Under the pieces are notes generated by a model. The model made no database searches, was not told the origin of the DNA, and was given only the letters and a program-made list of their open reading frames with translations. Positions 23,502-32,768 of a DNA stretch of 37,518 nucleotides are shown in pieces. Every line of letters starts with the position of its first letter. Positions within the stretch are counted from its first letter, which is position 1. The position numbers and the translations under genes are program-made. Origin of the DNA: Kineosporia sp. A_224 (GTDB lineage: Bacteria; Actinomycetota; Actinomycetes; Actinomycetales; Kineosporiaceae); the NCBI RefSeq assembly GCF_002198655.1, contig NZ_MWLN01000124.1, positions 1 to 37,518 of the forward strand, written 5' to 3'.

Positions 23502-24255
23502 GCGTTCAACCGTCCCCGTCGAGGCGCAACGGTGTCGCCGAGGGACAGCGACCCCACAAGATTCTGACTACGAAAAGTAGCGGCTTGACCACGTCTTGGT
23601 GGTGATCTCCCGAAAATCGAGGCATCGGGCGCAGAGCACGGAGGCTGCGCCGCTTCCGAGGGTCAGGCGGACGCCACTGGTAGAGACCTGTCCATCAACC
23701 TCGAAGTCGCCCAGACGGTGTCGCAACTCCCTTGAGCCGACCGATGACGTTGAGGGTCTGCGGTACCCGCGGTTCGCGGCACGCCGGCCGCCGCGGACCA
23801 TGGTCGCGGAAACGTCACGGACGCCCCGGGACCAAGTGCAGGCAGTCGCGCACTCCTACCTCGACCTCGACCTCGCCGCGCCTCGGCGTCGCCGAAGACG
23901 AGGCGATCACCATCGTCGCCACAGCGCTAAGGCGACCCGGCAACGGCGCACATCGACGACGGCCAACGGGCTGCGCAACTCCGGCCGCAGACCTAGCCTG
24001 CGGACCGACGCACGCCCGGCCGGGCCCGCCGGTGGGCTGGCTGGCCGGCCAATCTTACGCAAGGCGCTCAGCCTAACGCGGGGCACGCGTCGACAGTGGT
24101 GGCCATGATGACCAGGATCAGGGCGACCGTGAGGCCATAGCGCTCCAGCAGCGCCTCGGCCGGCGAGTGGACCTGAAGGCATTGGCTGCCAGCAGAATCC
24201 ACGGAACGGTGCCCTTCCATCCGGTACTGGATCTGGTCGGCTCCAGGTCACAGCA
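23502..24255. other. Decayed spacer, no gene supported
   Basis: The promoter region of the second kinase operon lies at its left edge. The remaining frames on both strands are short, arginine-rich and lack ribosome binding sites. Together with the transposase remnant to the right, this 1.3-kb stretch looks like a scar between two cargo modules. Confidence 0.4.
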
Positions 24256-24573
24256 CTAGGCCGGCGGTTCACACGAGGCTTCCTGAATCACCAGGGCAAG
24301 GACGATGACGATCTTCCTGCGCAGGGTCGCCCAGCGGGCAGTGCGCAATGCGTAGGTCGGCGGAGACCGCGGAGACGTGGACGAGGTTGACGCGATGACC
24401 GCTTGCGCGAGCCAGGCGGCGTTGGCCGGGCAGGACCCGGACGGCTGGTGGGCCAGTGGGCCGTCCCTGAGTTCGGTGATGACCTGCTCGATGATCGCGT
24501 GGTCGCGGTGAACCGCCCTGGACCTCCCGGCGGCAGTCACAGGCGGCTGTCGACTCAGCTCACCGAGGTACAA
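24256..24573 (-). pseudogene. IS1380-family transposase remnant (C-terminal part)
   Basis: The minus-strand translation contains HRDHAIIEQVI, LRDGPLAHQPSG, ANAAWLAQAVIA and ARWATLRRKI in that order. These match the conserved C-terminal blocks of IS1380-family transposases (HRxHAIIEQV, L-DGPLAHLPSG, ANAAWL-LAVIAFNL, ARATTATIRRKL). The N-terminal catalytic part is missing and the FNL-TRAAG block is corrupted, so it is inactive. No terminal inverted repeats were found. Family assignment is from remembered motifs. Confidence 0.7.
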
Positions 24574-24729
24574 CCAACCGCAGCAGGGCCCGGCGGCGTG
24601 CGTTCATCTCTGGCAGGCGACTCTTCAGCGACCGGGATGGCTGAGACGCGCGTAGATCACCGGGAGCGCGAGGCTCTGGAGCGCAACCGAACGTGACAAG
24701 AAGTTGACAATGCGTGCCGACGTGCGGCC

Positions 24730-24759
24730 TTGGGCTGAAGTGCTGGGGCAGGCTGTAGT
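24730..24759 (+). promoter_or_regulatory. Possible promoter of the membrane-protein gene at 24799
   Basis: TTGGGC (24730-24735) and TGTAGT (24754-24759) are separated by 18 bp and lie about 40 bp before the start codon. A better -35 match, TTGACA at 24704-24709, has no -10 at the proper distance. Confidence 0.3.
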
Positions 24760-24798
24760 CGGGCATGTTCGTTCCGTGGGCTCATTGGGGGACCGCTG

Positions 24799-26469
24799 GT
24801 GGCAGTGGAATCGGGATCCACCTCATCCGCGCCTGAGGCCGGGGTGCATCAAGTGATCGATATCACGGAGGGTCTGGCGCAGCAGAAGCTGTCGCCTGAA
24901 GAGAGCGCGCTGACGTATGCCGCTCTCTACGCCTATGAGCGCTTTACGCGACTCAGTCAGCACCCGATTCAGCGTGCGACTGAGCTGGTCGAGGCGCGGC
25001 CGAGCTCGCTGGCGCGAACCGTAACGGTGACGTTCAAGTTGCCTCGAGCAGAGAACTTCTTTCCAGAGGGAAGCGGAACTCCGCTCGATCTCGAGTGGGT
25101 TGTCTTCCCCTTAACTGCCGCTCGCCGTGGAAAGCTCTTGAACGGCTTTGAGGCGACCGACAGTGCTGGGCAACGACTGCAGATACTCCCGCGCACTGAA
25201 TCGAAGCGGTTGGCTTCGAACATTCTGGAAATCGCCTGGGATGCCACTTTTGGGGATGTGGGCGAGCTTGATCAGGAACTGGCCGCCCGGTTTTCGTCCT
25301 TGAAACTTCAGGTTCTAGAAGTACCTCGAATAAGGCCCTCGGAGGCACCGGGGCAATGTGTCAGTCTATTGAGTAGTCTCGATGAACTCGTTGTTGATGG
25401 CGCGAAGGCGGATCATGGCGCCATGCTCCGTCTGCAAGAACTCGCGACATACTTCGGGAAGCGCACCATCATATGGGCACGCCATAGGGCGCATCCCGGT
25501 GAGACGGTTGTTGTTACGTACTCATATGAAGCGACATTCAGCTACACCAACATGTCGCCCGCCGCGGTAGGCGGCCCATGGGAGGAGAATGCCCGACTGC
25601 TGTCTCCTAGTAAGGCAAGATTCCGCCGTGCTAGGTGGATGTGGCTGTGGGCCCGCGCCTTAGTGGGGACGTTGCGTGGCAACGAGAGTAGTATTGAACT
25701 GTTCCGTACCTGGATGGGGCAGCCTCCAAACAGAATCTTTATTCCAGTTGGAATGCTCCACCTGAGTGAGTCCTACCATCTTCGCGTAGATGTTCCGTCG
25801 TCAAATTACGTGTCGGAGCAATCGCTTGTGGTTCGCCGGAGATCGGATCCATCCGGGAAAGTGCTCTCCTTGGATGAAGTATTTGCCGAGGAGTTTAGCA
25901 AAGGGGCCGACTATCGTGGCGCCGACCAGTCCGGCGGTACGTATGCTCACCTCTACACCTATCTGCTGCACGGTCGCCGTGCTCAGCGAGTTTACGCCGC
26001 CATCGAGTTTCGAGAGAGACCTCCAGGCAGTACGGGAGTGGCGCTGGCCCTCGGCCTTTCGGTCCTAGGCCTGAACCTTTTCGTCGCTATCGGGTTTCTC
26101 CTTCTTCTGAAATTGGCGACCAGTGCAGTGGATGTGGTGGCAATTCTCCTCACGGTTCCTGTGTTCGTAACGGTTTGGCTCGGGCGCTCCTTGGCGTCCG
26201 ACGCCGACTCGTACGCGCGCACGCCGATTCTATCGAGGATTGCCCTCATTGTTTTCGGTGGGTCCTCAGTGGCCACCGCATTGACGATGATGCTGTCAAT
26301 GGCGCTTGTTGTGACCTACAACCCACCTGTCCGTTGGCTGCTCCTGCCGTGGGCGGCGGTTTGCTTGCTTTGTGTCCCAGTTGGGTGGATGGTGATGAGA
26401 CTGGCAGGCGTCAGATCCACGGCCATGCGTGAGTATCGACAGGCAGCCGATGGTCTGCCGGCGGACTGA
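24799..26469 (+). CDS. Hypothetical membrane protein with a large soluble N-terminal region
   Basis: 556 aa, GTG 24799 with GGGGGA 5-6 nt upstream. Residues 1-415 are soluble, with alternating strands (TVTVTFKLP, ETVVVTYSYEATFSY, YHLRVDVPSS). Residues about 418-540 contain four hydrophobic segments, and a short cytoplasmic tail follows. The middle contains an RFRRARWMWLWARALVG amphipathic patch. Codon use is visibly less GC-biased than in neighbours, with many A/T third positions, for example around 25780-25950. This points to acquisition from a different source. The 71-aa gene follows 15 bp later. I do not recognise the family. A beta-rich sensor on a four-helix membrane base is a common design for membrane effectors of defence systems, but nothing here proves that. 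Confidence 0.75.
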   Translation: MAVESGSTSSAPEAGVHQVIDITEGLAQQKLSPEESALTYAALYAYERFTRLSQHPIQRATELVEARPSSLARTVTVTFKLPRAENFFPEGSGTPLDLEWVVFPLTAARRGKLLNGFEATDSAGQRLQILPRTESKRLASNILEIAWDATFGDVGELDQELAARFSSLKLQVLEVPRIRPSEAPGQCVSLLSSLDELVVDGAKADHGAMLRLQELATYFGKRTIIWARHRAHPGETVVVTYSYEATFSYTNMSPAAVGGPWEENARLLSPSKARFRRARWMWLWARALVGTLRGNESSIELFRTWMGQPPNRIFIPVGMLHLSESYHLRVDVPSSNYVSEQSLVVRRRSDPSGKVLSLDEVFAEEFSKGADYRGADQSGGTYAHLYTYLLHGRRAQRVYAAIEFRERPPGSTGVALALGLSVLGLNLFVAIGFLLLLKLATSAVDVVAILLTVPVFVTVWLGRSLASDADSYARTPILSRIALIVFGGSSVATALTMMLSMALVVTYNPPVRWLLLPWAAVCLLCVPVGWMVMRLAGVRSTAMREYRQAADGLPAD

Positions 26470-26484
26470 CCGGAAGGTTAAAGC

Positions 26485-26700
26485 ATGCACGGTGCGGCTT
26501 ACTACGAGTCTGAGGACGAGCTCCAGGGAGACCTCCACGCGCTAGGAGGCTCGGCTCGGCGTGTGACGGTTGGATTGTCCAACGAGACCTGGGATGGTCC
26601 CGAACTGCCTGCACTCGATGACGAGGCGCGCCGCCGGCTCGGTCCCATCGCCGTGGCTGTAGTTCGGAATGGAGTTTCTTCAGGTGGCACCTGGAGTTGA
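26485..26700 (+). CDS. Hypothetical 71-aa protein
   Basis: ATG 26485 with GGAAGG 8 nt upstream, 15 bp after the membrane-protein gene, so the two probably form an operon. The sequence is acidic (YESEDELQGDL, LPALDDEARRR) and lacks membrane segments or cysteine motifs. No family is recognised. Its small size and coupling suggest an accessory or regulator of the membrane protein. Confidence 0.6.
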   Translation: MHGAAYYESEDELQGDLHALGGSARRVTVGLSNETWDGPELPALDDEARRRLGPIAVAVVRNGVSSGGTWS

Positions 26701-26757
26701 TCTCGCAGCTTCCCTCGGATCCTGGGGCGGGGTCACAATGGCCGTCGGGCTGGGCGG

Positions 26758-26781
26758 GCCGCGTCGCTGAACCGACGCGGC
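26758..26781 (+). terminator. Hairpin terminator between convergent operons
   Basis: A 9-bp stem (GCCGCGTCG / CGACGCGGC) with a CTGAAC loop. It lies 57 bp after the 71-aa gene and 126 bp beyond the 3' end of the facing helicase operon, so it could act in both directions. Confidence 0.5.
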
Positions 26782-26907
26782 GCCATAGCGAATGAGACGT
26801 CGATCGGGAGGGCCTCTCTGGGTGCGAGAGTGCCCGCGACCGCATCTCCCCGTCCGCCGGTCGATCCGCGCGGTGGTCGAGCGGTCCGGGGCGGGACGAG
26901 TATGTCC

Positions 26908-28971
26908 TTAGCGGGTCGCAGCGGCGTTCGCTGAGGGAACACCGGGAAGTTGGGTGAGTTCGACCAGGACTCGCCGCAGCTTCGCCGGAAGCGCCCTGGA
27001 GTGCACGAGAACCAACTCCCGGTTGGCCCTGGTGAGGCTTGTGTACAGCGGCCCCTCCTTGTCGACGCTCCGCGGGAACAGCCCCGGATCCACGACGACG
27101 ACGCCGTCGAACTCGAGGCCCCGCACGTCACGCGGGACGAGCAGGCGAACCCTGGCGTCGTCGAGCACCCACTCGTCGCTCCCGCCGTGGCTGGCGCTCC
27201 AGCCGGCGCGGGCGAACGACTGTCGGAGGAGGGTCGCGTCGGTGCCGATGACGGCGACCGTGCCGTGCGGGTGGCGTTCTGTGAGACCGGTTGCTGCAGC
27301 GACGATCTCCTGCGGCAGGTCGGCGGCGGTGCTCTTGACGACGGTCGGCAGGTCGACGTCGCCCTGGATGGCGGTCGCCTGGTCGGTCTTGTCCTTGAGG
27401 ATCGCGTTGGCGAAGGTGAGGATGCCCTGGGTCGAGCGGTAGCTGGCCTTGAACTCCTGGTAGGCGCCGGGCTGCTGCAGGTCGATGTCGAGGAACGCGG
27501 CGACCTTCTTCCAGTCGGCGATGCCCCATTCCGTGTTCCGCTGGTTGATGTCGCCGACGATCGTCCATCGGCCGCGGCGGTTGAGGCGCTTCAGGATGTG
27601 CCAGCCGAGCGGGGTGATGTCCTGGGCCTCGTCGACCACGAGGTGGTCGAACTGGTCGGGCATGGTGCGGTGGGCGACGAGGACGCAGTACGTCAGCAGC
27701 GTGTGGAAGCGTGGGTGCTGCCGGGCGATGTCCCACTCGGGCAGGGCTGCGAGGTAGTCGTCCCAGCTCGCGGCGAGGCGGGTCGTCTTCTTGCGTCCGG
27801 CTTCGCGCAGCATGGCGTAGACGTTGCGGGCGCCGTCCTCGGGCCGGCGTGTGTACAGAGCGCCTTGGCCGTCGACGAGGGTCGCAGCGCGGTCGACGAG
27901 GCGCGCGAGCCGCAGCGCGTTGTCCTGGTACTGCTCCGCGGCGCCTTCGGTGTCGGCAGTCAGGCCGGGGTAGATCGTGTGCCAGAGGTCGAGGACGCTG
28001 AGGACGTTCACGGACTCGGCGTCGGTGAGGCTGTTGAGCGCGTTCCTCGTGTGCCGGACGAAGTTTCGGGTCGGCCCGAGGAGCACGACGCGCAGGTTCG
28101 GGGTGGCATCGGGCCGGTCGGGGTTCACGAGGTAGGCGGCGCGGTGGAGGGCGACGATCGTCTTGCCCGTGCCGGGGTAGCCCTGGACGACGATGGGCTC
28201 GTCTTCGGGGCGGGTGACGAGCCGGTACTGGTCGGGCTGCATCGTCCCCAGGACGTGGCTCAGTGACTCGCGTCGGGGTGCCGCGAGGGCCTTGAGCAGT
28301 GCGCCCTCCTGCCGGAGCCCGTCAACGGGCGCGGATCGCCTGGCAGCGGGTGCGGCGAAGACTGGCTCCCGCACGTCGATGACGTGCTCGACGTCGCCCG
28401 GCGACGGCTGAATCGACCGCAGGTCGATGAGTTCCGGACGCTGCTGCGGAGGCCGTTCCGGTTGTCGGGTCGCGACGGACGGCCAGGGAGCGGCACCCGG
28501 TCGCGGCGGGCGAGGCATGGTCAGTCGCGTCGTCCGGTCGAACGCCGTCGCCCCGCGGCCGCCGTCCAGGCGTTCGTCGTCGAAGTCGACGACGGACAGG
28601 CTGCGGTGCTGGAACACGCGGGTCACCTGGACCCGCCCTTCGAGCGGTGCGTAGCTGCCGGTCCCGAAGAACGCGGCTGCGACGGGTGCTGCCCAGCTGA
28701 AGACCTGGAAGCCGTCCTTGTCGCTGTGCCAGGGCCCGATGTAGAAGGAGTCGTCCTCGATGTCGTCGGAGCGTTCGGTGAGCCCGACCCGGCCGATGAC
28801 GGCCTCGACGCGTGGTGCGCGGGTGCGGGGCAGCCCTTCCTGGGTCCAGTTGGCGCTGCTGGCGACCGCGATGGGGATCCGGACGTCGCCCTTCTCCCGG
28901 AGCCGCTGGATGTAGCGGCTGTTGCGGGCTTCCTCGTCGGCGACCTTCGCGCGGTGGTCAGACGGTGGCAC
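26908..28971 (-). CDS. Superfamily 1 (UvrD/Rep-like) helicase
   Basis: 687 aa, GTG 28971 with GGAGG 8 nt upstream, overlapping the end of the SNF2-like gene by 14 bp. Walker A is GYPGTGKT (Lys270), Walker B is DEAQD from Asp447, then VGDINQR (motif III), SYRSTQGI (motif IV) and a C-terminal TSLTRANRELVLVHSR (motif VI). The first 230 residues are not helicase-like. They contain a beta-rich domain around EDDSFYIGPWHSDKDGFQVF and GRVQVTRVFQH, recalling the N-terminal part of HelD-like helicases. It probably unwinds or strips proteins from DNA, or removes RNA polymerase as HelD does. Overlap with the SNF2 ATPase implies joint action. Confidence 0.8.
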   Translation of the reverse strand: MPPSDHRAKVADEEARNSRYIQRLREKGDVRIPIAVASSANWTQEGLPRTRAPRVEAVIGRVGLTERSDDIEDDSFYIGPWHSDKDGFQVFSWAAPVAAAFFGTGSYAPLEGRVQVTRVFQHRSLSVVDFDDERLDGGRGATAFDRTTRLTMPRPPRPGAAPWPSVATRQPERPPQQRPELIDLRSIQPSPGDVEHVIDVREPVFAAPAARRSAPVDGLRQEGALLKALAAPRRESLSHVLGTMQPDQYRLVTRPEDEPIVVQGYPGTGKTIVALHRAAYLVNPDRPDATPNLRVVLLGPTRNFVRHTRNALNSLTDAESVNVLSVLDLWHTIYPGLTADTEGAAEQYQDNALRLARLVDRAATLVDGQGALYTRRPEDGARNVYAMLREAGRKKTTRLAASWDDYLAALPEWDIARQHPRFHTLLTYCVLVAHRTMPDQFDHLVVDEAQDITPLGWHILKRLNRRGRWTIVGDINQRNTEWGIADWKKVAAFLDIDLQQPGAYQEFKASYRSTQGILTFANAILKDKTDQATAIQGDVDLPTVVKSTAADLPQEIVAAATGLTERHPHGTVAVIGTDATLLRQSFARAGWSASHGGSDEWVLDDARVRLLVPRDVRGLEFDGVVVVDPGLFPRSVDKEGPLYTSLTRANRELVLVHSRALPAKLRRVLVELTQLPGVPSANAAATR

Positions 28972-31900
28972 GGCCTACCTCCAGGACGCAGACGGCGAGG
29001 TGCAGGAGTGTGATGTGGGGGAGGGGCTTGGCGTCGATCTCGTCGAGCGTTCGGCGGTGGTTTGCCCTGGTGCGCTCGATCTGGCGGGAGAACATCCGGA
29101 CGCCGCGGTGGCTCTTGCGCTCGACGGAGGTGTCGAGGCGGCGCTGCATCGCTCCGACCGCGCGCTCGTACTGGTCCTCGAGCGTGAGCCGGCGGGCCTC
29201 GAGCAGTGCTGTGGCTTCACCGACGCGGCGGGTCTCCTCGGTGGAGTGCCGGGTGAGCATCCGGTTCAGCGCGCTGTCGAGGTGCGGCTCGATCCCGGTC
29301 GGCCGCACGCGGCGTCCGTTCTCCAGCTCCCCGCGGGCGAGCGCCGCCAGCAGCGCGTCGACGACGGCGGGCTCGCTCTTACCGTCGCCGAGGCGCACCG
29401 CCTCGCCCCAGAGTTCCTGGCCGGGGCGGATGGATCGCCACGTCGCGGTGGAGAGGACGACGACGTACGTCCCCTCGGGGACCTCGGGGGCGGCCGAGGT
29501 GACGGAGACGTGCGCGAACCGGGCCGCCCGCTGCTCCGGGACCAGGGTCGCGCCGAGCACGACGGGGTGCCGGGCGGAGAGCAGGTCGGCGGTCTGGGAC
29601 GTCCTGGCGAGCTCGTGGTCGAGGGTGAGGTGGAGCTCCTCCTCGTTGAGGAACCCGGTGCGGTACCGCTCCGCCTCGACGTTGCGGAGCCGGCCCGAGC
29701 GGGTGAGCTGATCGAGCCGGGTCGCCATCTCCGGGGTGCCGCGCAGGCGCATCGACCTGCCGTCTTCCACCGCGGCGGTGCCGCCGGACAGGGTGGCCCA
29801 GTCCTCGACGAGGTGCGCCAGCTCCGCGGCTCCCACGTACCGCCCGGTGGCGAGGAGCTCCTCCTCCATCCCGGCGACCTCGGCCTCGGCCGCGGCGAGC
29901 AGAAACGGCGCGGCGGACGAGACGTCCTCGAGACCGGCCTGCTGGGCCTCGATCGCCGCGAGAGCCTCGTCCGCACGGCGCCGGCGCTCGTCGTCCGACA
30001 GGGAGAAGTCGAAGACCGCGTCGCGGAAGTCGCTCAGGTGTTCGGAGATGATCGGCTCCAGCGGGCCGATCGTGCCCTCGAAGACCCCGATCCGCTGCAG
30101 CAGCCGCATCTTGATCGACTCGTCGAGGGCCGCGGGGCACCAGACGTTGAGGATCGAGATCTTCTCCTCCTGCTGCCCGATGCGGTCGATGCGGCCGATC
30201 CGCTGCTCGACCTCCATCGGGTTCCATGGCAGGTCGTAGTTGGCGACGACCGAGCAGAACTCGAAGTCCAGCCCCTCGCTGGCGACCCGGTTGGCGAGCA
30301 CGATGTCGTAGAGGCCGGCACGGAAGTCGGCCATGATCTCGTTGCGGCGCTCCTTCGGCACGCCACCGTGGAGCACCGCGACGCGCCAACGCTGCGAGAG
30401 CCGGTGCTCCAGGTAGCCGAGAGTGGGCCGGGAGAAGCTGAAGACGAGCGCCTGCCGCCCGCTGTCCACGAGCGGCCCGAGGCGGGCCTCGAGCAGCGGG
30501 TACTTGCTGTCGGCGCTGCCCAGCGCCCGGGCAGCGGCCACGAGCTCGTCGTGCGGCCTGAGCGCGGGGATCGAGCGCCGCTGGTCGTCAGCGGCGGAGA
30601 ACCCGTCGTCCTCGTCCGTGGGTTCGCCGGCAGCGGCGCTCCAGCGGACGACGTCGTGCCGCGCGACGGGCAGGCAGGCGCTGGCGAGCCGCAGCGGCAT
30701 CTGCATGGCGAAACCGACCGGGACGCCCGCGAGGTCGGCGCGTCGGCGGCACCAGGCGACGTACTCCGCGTAGAACGCCTGCTCGTGCGCCGTCCAGGGC
30801 ACCTCGACGTCCTGGGCCTCGCGGACCGCCTTCTCCTCGTCGACCTCGACGCGGCGCGTCCGGGTGAGGACCGACGACAGGACTCCGAGGTCGGCGAGGT
30901 AGCGGCGGGCGTCGACGATGTCCCGGGGCGAGAGCGGGACCTTCGAGAGCAGGTCCTGGAGAAGCGGCACCTCGGGCCGGCGCGCCATGATCGGGGCGCC
31001 GTAGCGGGTGCGGCCGAGCTCGGCGAGCAGGTCGAGGCGCTCGTCCGGTGCGACGGCGGGGTTGGTGAGGGTGCGGGCGACCTTGTTGAGGACGACGTTC
31101 GGTGCGAGCTGCTGCTCCAGCGCCTCGCCCGTTCCGAACTCTCCGGGGGTGAGCAGCTCGAGGAGGTTGAACAGGTCCTCGTTGCGCAGGTTGATCGGAG
31201 TGGCGGTGAGCAGCACGAGGGACTTCACCCACTCGCTGAGCAGCGCCCCGGCCTGGTAGTTGCGGGTGGGGGCGTTACGCATCATGTGCGCCTCGTCGAC
31301 GATCGCCAGCCCGAGCGGGTCACCGACGGCGACGACGTCCTCGAACGCCTCCCACGTGCGCAACCGCTGGATGCTGATGATGTGCGCGAAGCGGCGAGGC
31401 AGCCGGTTCTCCAGCGCCTTGCGCTCGAACTCCTTGAGGGTGTCGCCGGAGAGCTCCGTGAGCTCGAACCCGAAGCGGTCCTCCATCTCCCGCCGCCACT
31501 TGGTCACCAGGGACGCGGGGCAGACAACGAGCACCCGGTCGGCCTCCGAGCGGGCCTCGAGTTCGGTCCAGATGAGGCCGGCCTCGATGGTCTTGCCCAG
31601 GCCCACCTCGTCGGCGACGAGGATCCGGGACTTGCCCGTCTCGAGCATCTTGATGACCGGCTTGAACTGGTACGGCCGGAACAGCGTCCGGGTCGCGCGG
31701 AAGGAGAACAGCGTGTCCGTGAACATCCCGGCGAGCTTCGCCCGGGTCAGGGTCGCGCTGAACCGGCGGACGTCGTCCACCGCCCCCGTGATCCACGTCC
31801 AGGGGTCGTCCGCGAGGGAGAACGGGTCGAGGCTCTGCTCGGAGTGGTAGGTCATGCGGCCCTCGACCCGCATGCCGTACATCCAGCCAGCGCCGTTGTG

Positions 31901-32335
31901 GGTGCGGGACTTCACGGTGTAGTCCCGGCCGGTGGCCTTGAGCACCACGTCGTCGTTCACCGCGAACCGGGGCGCGGTCACGACCGTGGCGTCGGGCCAC
32001 AGGTGAGCGAACCAGTCTCGCGCCCAGCTCAGCGGCTGGTCCTCGGTCAGCGACGCGCTCGGCATCCGCTCACCGGACGCCGGCGGGCCGCCGCCGGTCA
32101 CCGCGAGCACCTCGACCCCCTCGCCGGAGTCGAACCAGTACAGCCCGACCGGAAGCTCCAGTTCGTGGTCGGCGAGCACCCGTAGCTCGGCGACGCGCTC
32201 GTGGACGTCGGGGACCGCGCCGTCGACGACCAGCAACCGCGGGTTGTCCAAGAGGCCCACGAGGGCGGTGAGGTCCGCCCCGTCGGGGTGGTAGCCGCAC
32301 GTCAGCTGCAGCTCTGACTGGCCGTACGGCAGCAT
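28958..32335 (-). CDS. SNF2/HepA-like helicase (superfamily 2 DNA translocase)
   Basis: 1125 aa from ATG 32335, with GAGGGGG about 9 nt upstream; the frame extends to 32557 but the extra residues lack coding character. Motif I is DEVGLGKTIEAGL (Lys248) and motif II is DEAHMMRN (Asp347). Motif III is LLTATPIN, and the C-terminal lobe has VASEGLDFE and QRIGRIDRIGQ (motif VI). All are intact and of the RapA/HepA type. Residues 1-230 are an unrecognised module. Residues from about 780 are helical with a later beta-rich segment containing ARHPVVLGATL. Class 1 DISARM uses a SNF2 protein (DrmD) of similar size, but no methyltransferase or DrmB-like gene is here. It forms an operon with the UvrD-like helicase and diverges from the DUF262 nuclease gene. 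Confidence 0.85.
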   Translation of the reverse strand: MLPYGQSELQLTCGYHPDGADLTALVGLLDNPRLLVVDGAVPDVHERVAELRVLADHELELPVGLYWFDSGEGVEVLAVTGGGPPASGERMPSASLTEDQPLSWARDWFAHLWPDATVVTAPRFAVNDDVVLKATGRDYTVKSRTHNGAGWMYGMRVEGRMTYHSEQSLDPFSLADDPWTWITGAVDDVRRFSATLTRAKLAGMFTDTLFSFRATRTLFRPYQFKPVIKMLETGKSRILVADEVGLGKTIEAGLIWTELEARSEADRVLVVCPASLVTKWRREMEDRFGFELTELSGDTLKEFERKALENRLPRRFAHIISIQRLRTWEAFEDVVAVGDPLGLAIVDEAHMMRNAPTRNYQAGALLSEWVKSLVLLTATPINLRNEDLFNLLELLTPGEFGTGEALEQQLAPNVVLNKVARTLTNPAVAPDERLDLLAELGRTRYGAPIMARRPEVPLLQDLLSKVPLSPRDIVDARRYLADLGVLSSVLTRTRRVEVDEEKAVREAQDVEVPWTAHEQAFYAEYVAWCRRRADLAGVPVGFAMQMPLRLASACLPVARHDVVRWSAAAGEPTDEDDGFSAADDQRRSIPALRPHDELVAAARALGSADSKYPLLEARLGPLVDSGRQALVFSFSRPTLGYLEHRLSQRWRVAVLHGGVPKERRNEIMADFRAGLYDIVLANRVASEGLDFEFCSVVANYDLPWNPMEVEQRIGRIDRIGQQEEKISILNVWCPAALDESIKMRLLQRIGVFEGTIGPLEPIISEHLSDFRDAVFDFSLSDDERRRRADEALAAIEAQQAGLEDVSSAAPFLLAAAEAEVAGMEEELLATGRYVGAAELAHLVEDWATLSGGTAAVEDGRSMRLRGTPEMATRLDQLTRSGRLRNVEAERYRTGFLNEEELHLTLDHELARTSQTADLLSARHPVVLGATLVPEQRAARFAHVSVTSAAPEVPEGTYVVVLSTATWRSIRPGQELWGEAVRLGDGKSEPAVVDALLAALARGELENGRRVRPTGIEPHLDSALNRMLTRHSTEETRRVGEATALLEARRLTLEDQYERAVGAMQRRLDTSVERKSHRGVRMFSRQIERTRANHRRTLDEIDAKPLPHITLLHLAVCVLEVGRATV

Positions 32336-32362
32336 CGTCACCACCCCCTCTGTCACGGATCG

Positions 32363-32391
32363 TAGATATCGAGTGATCCCGCCGAGTCGAA
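32363..32391 (-). promoter_or_regulatory. Possible promoter of the helicase operon
   Basis: On the minus strand TTCGAC (32391-32386) and TATCTA (32368-32363) are separated by 17 bp, giving a start of transcription roughly 20 nt before ATG 32335. Confidence 0.35.
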
Positions 32392-32768
32392 CATCGCAAG
32401 GAGTACACCGAACGACCGACAATCTCGGCCGCAGCGAGGAATTGGTGACGCAACCGCACTCTTGAAACTCGGGCGTTCGGACGATGGACCGGTCGCCGAT
32501 TCGGCCAATTCGACAGTCGACTTCTTGGGTGGACGAGGTGCAGATGCCAAGGAGCACCGAACGCTACGACGAGCACATATAGTCACGAAACGTGGTCGAA
32601 AGTAGCGCGGGAACAGCCCAGGTTCTTGAGCGGGCAGTCGGCGACTGCGTCAACATCGAGGAAGGCGCTGAGGCGTCCAGCGACTGCCCGTCCGCGTAGC
32701 GTCGTGGCAGCAGAGATGGAGCTACATGGGCGATGCTGAGCGTGTCGCCCCGTGGGAGGGATGTCACC
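32392..32768. other. Divergent control region between helicase and DUF262 operons
   Basis: About 380 bp, slightly richer in A/T than surrounding genes. A plus-strand TATAGT at 32578-32583 could be a -10 box for the DUF262 gene, with a long leader of about 180 nt. No convincing -35 or operator symmetry was identified. Confidence 0.35.

Noticed and set aside
28922-32185. A plus-strand open frame of 1087 codons antisense to the SNF2-like gene
   Set aside because: Its composition (Val, Asp, Glu, Arg and Gly in repetitive patterns) is what GC-rich codon bias on the opposite strand produces. It has no domain motif, while the minus strand carries all helicase motifs.
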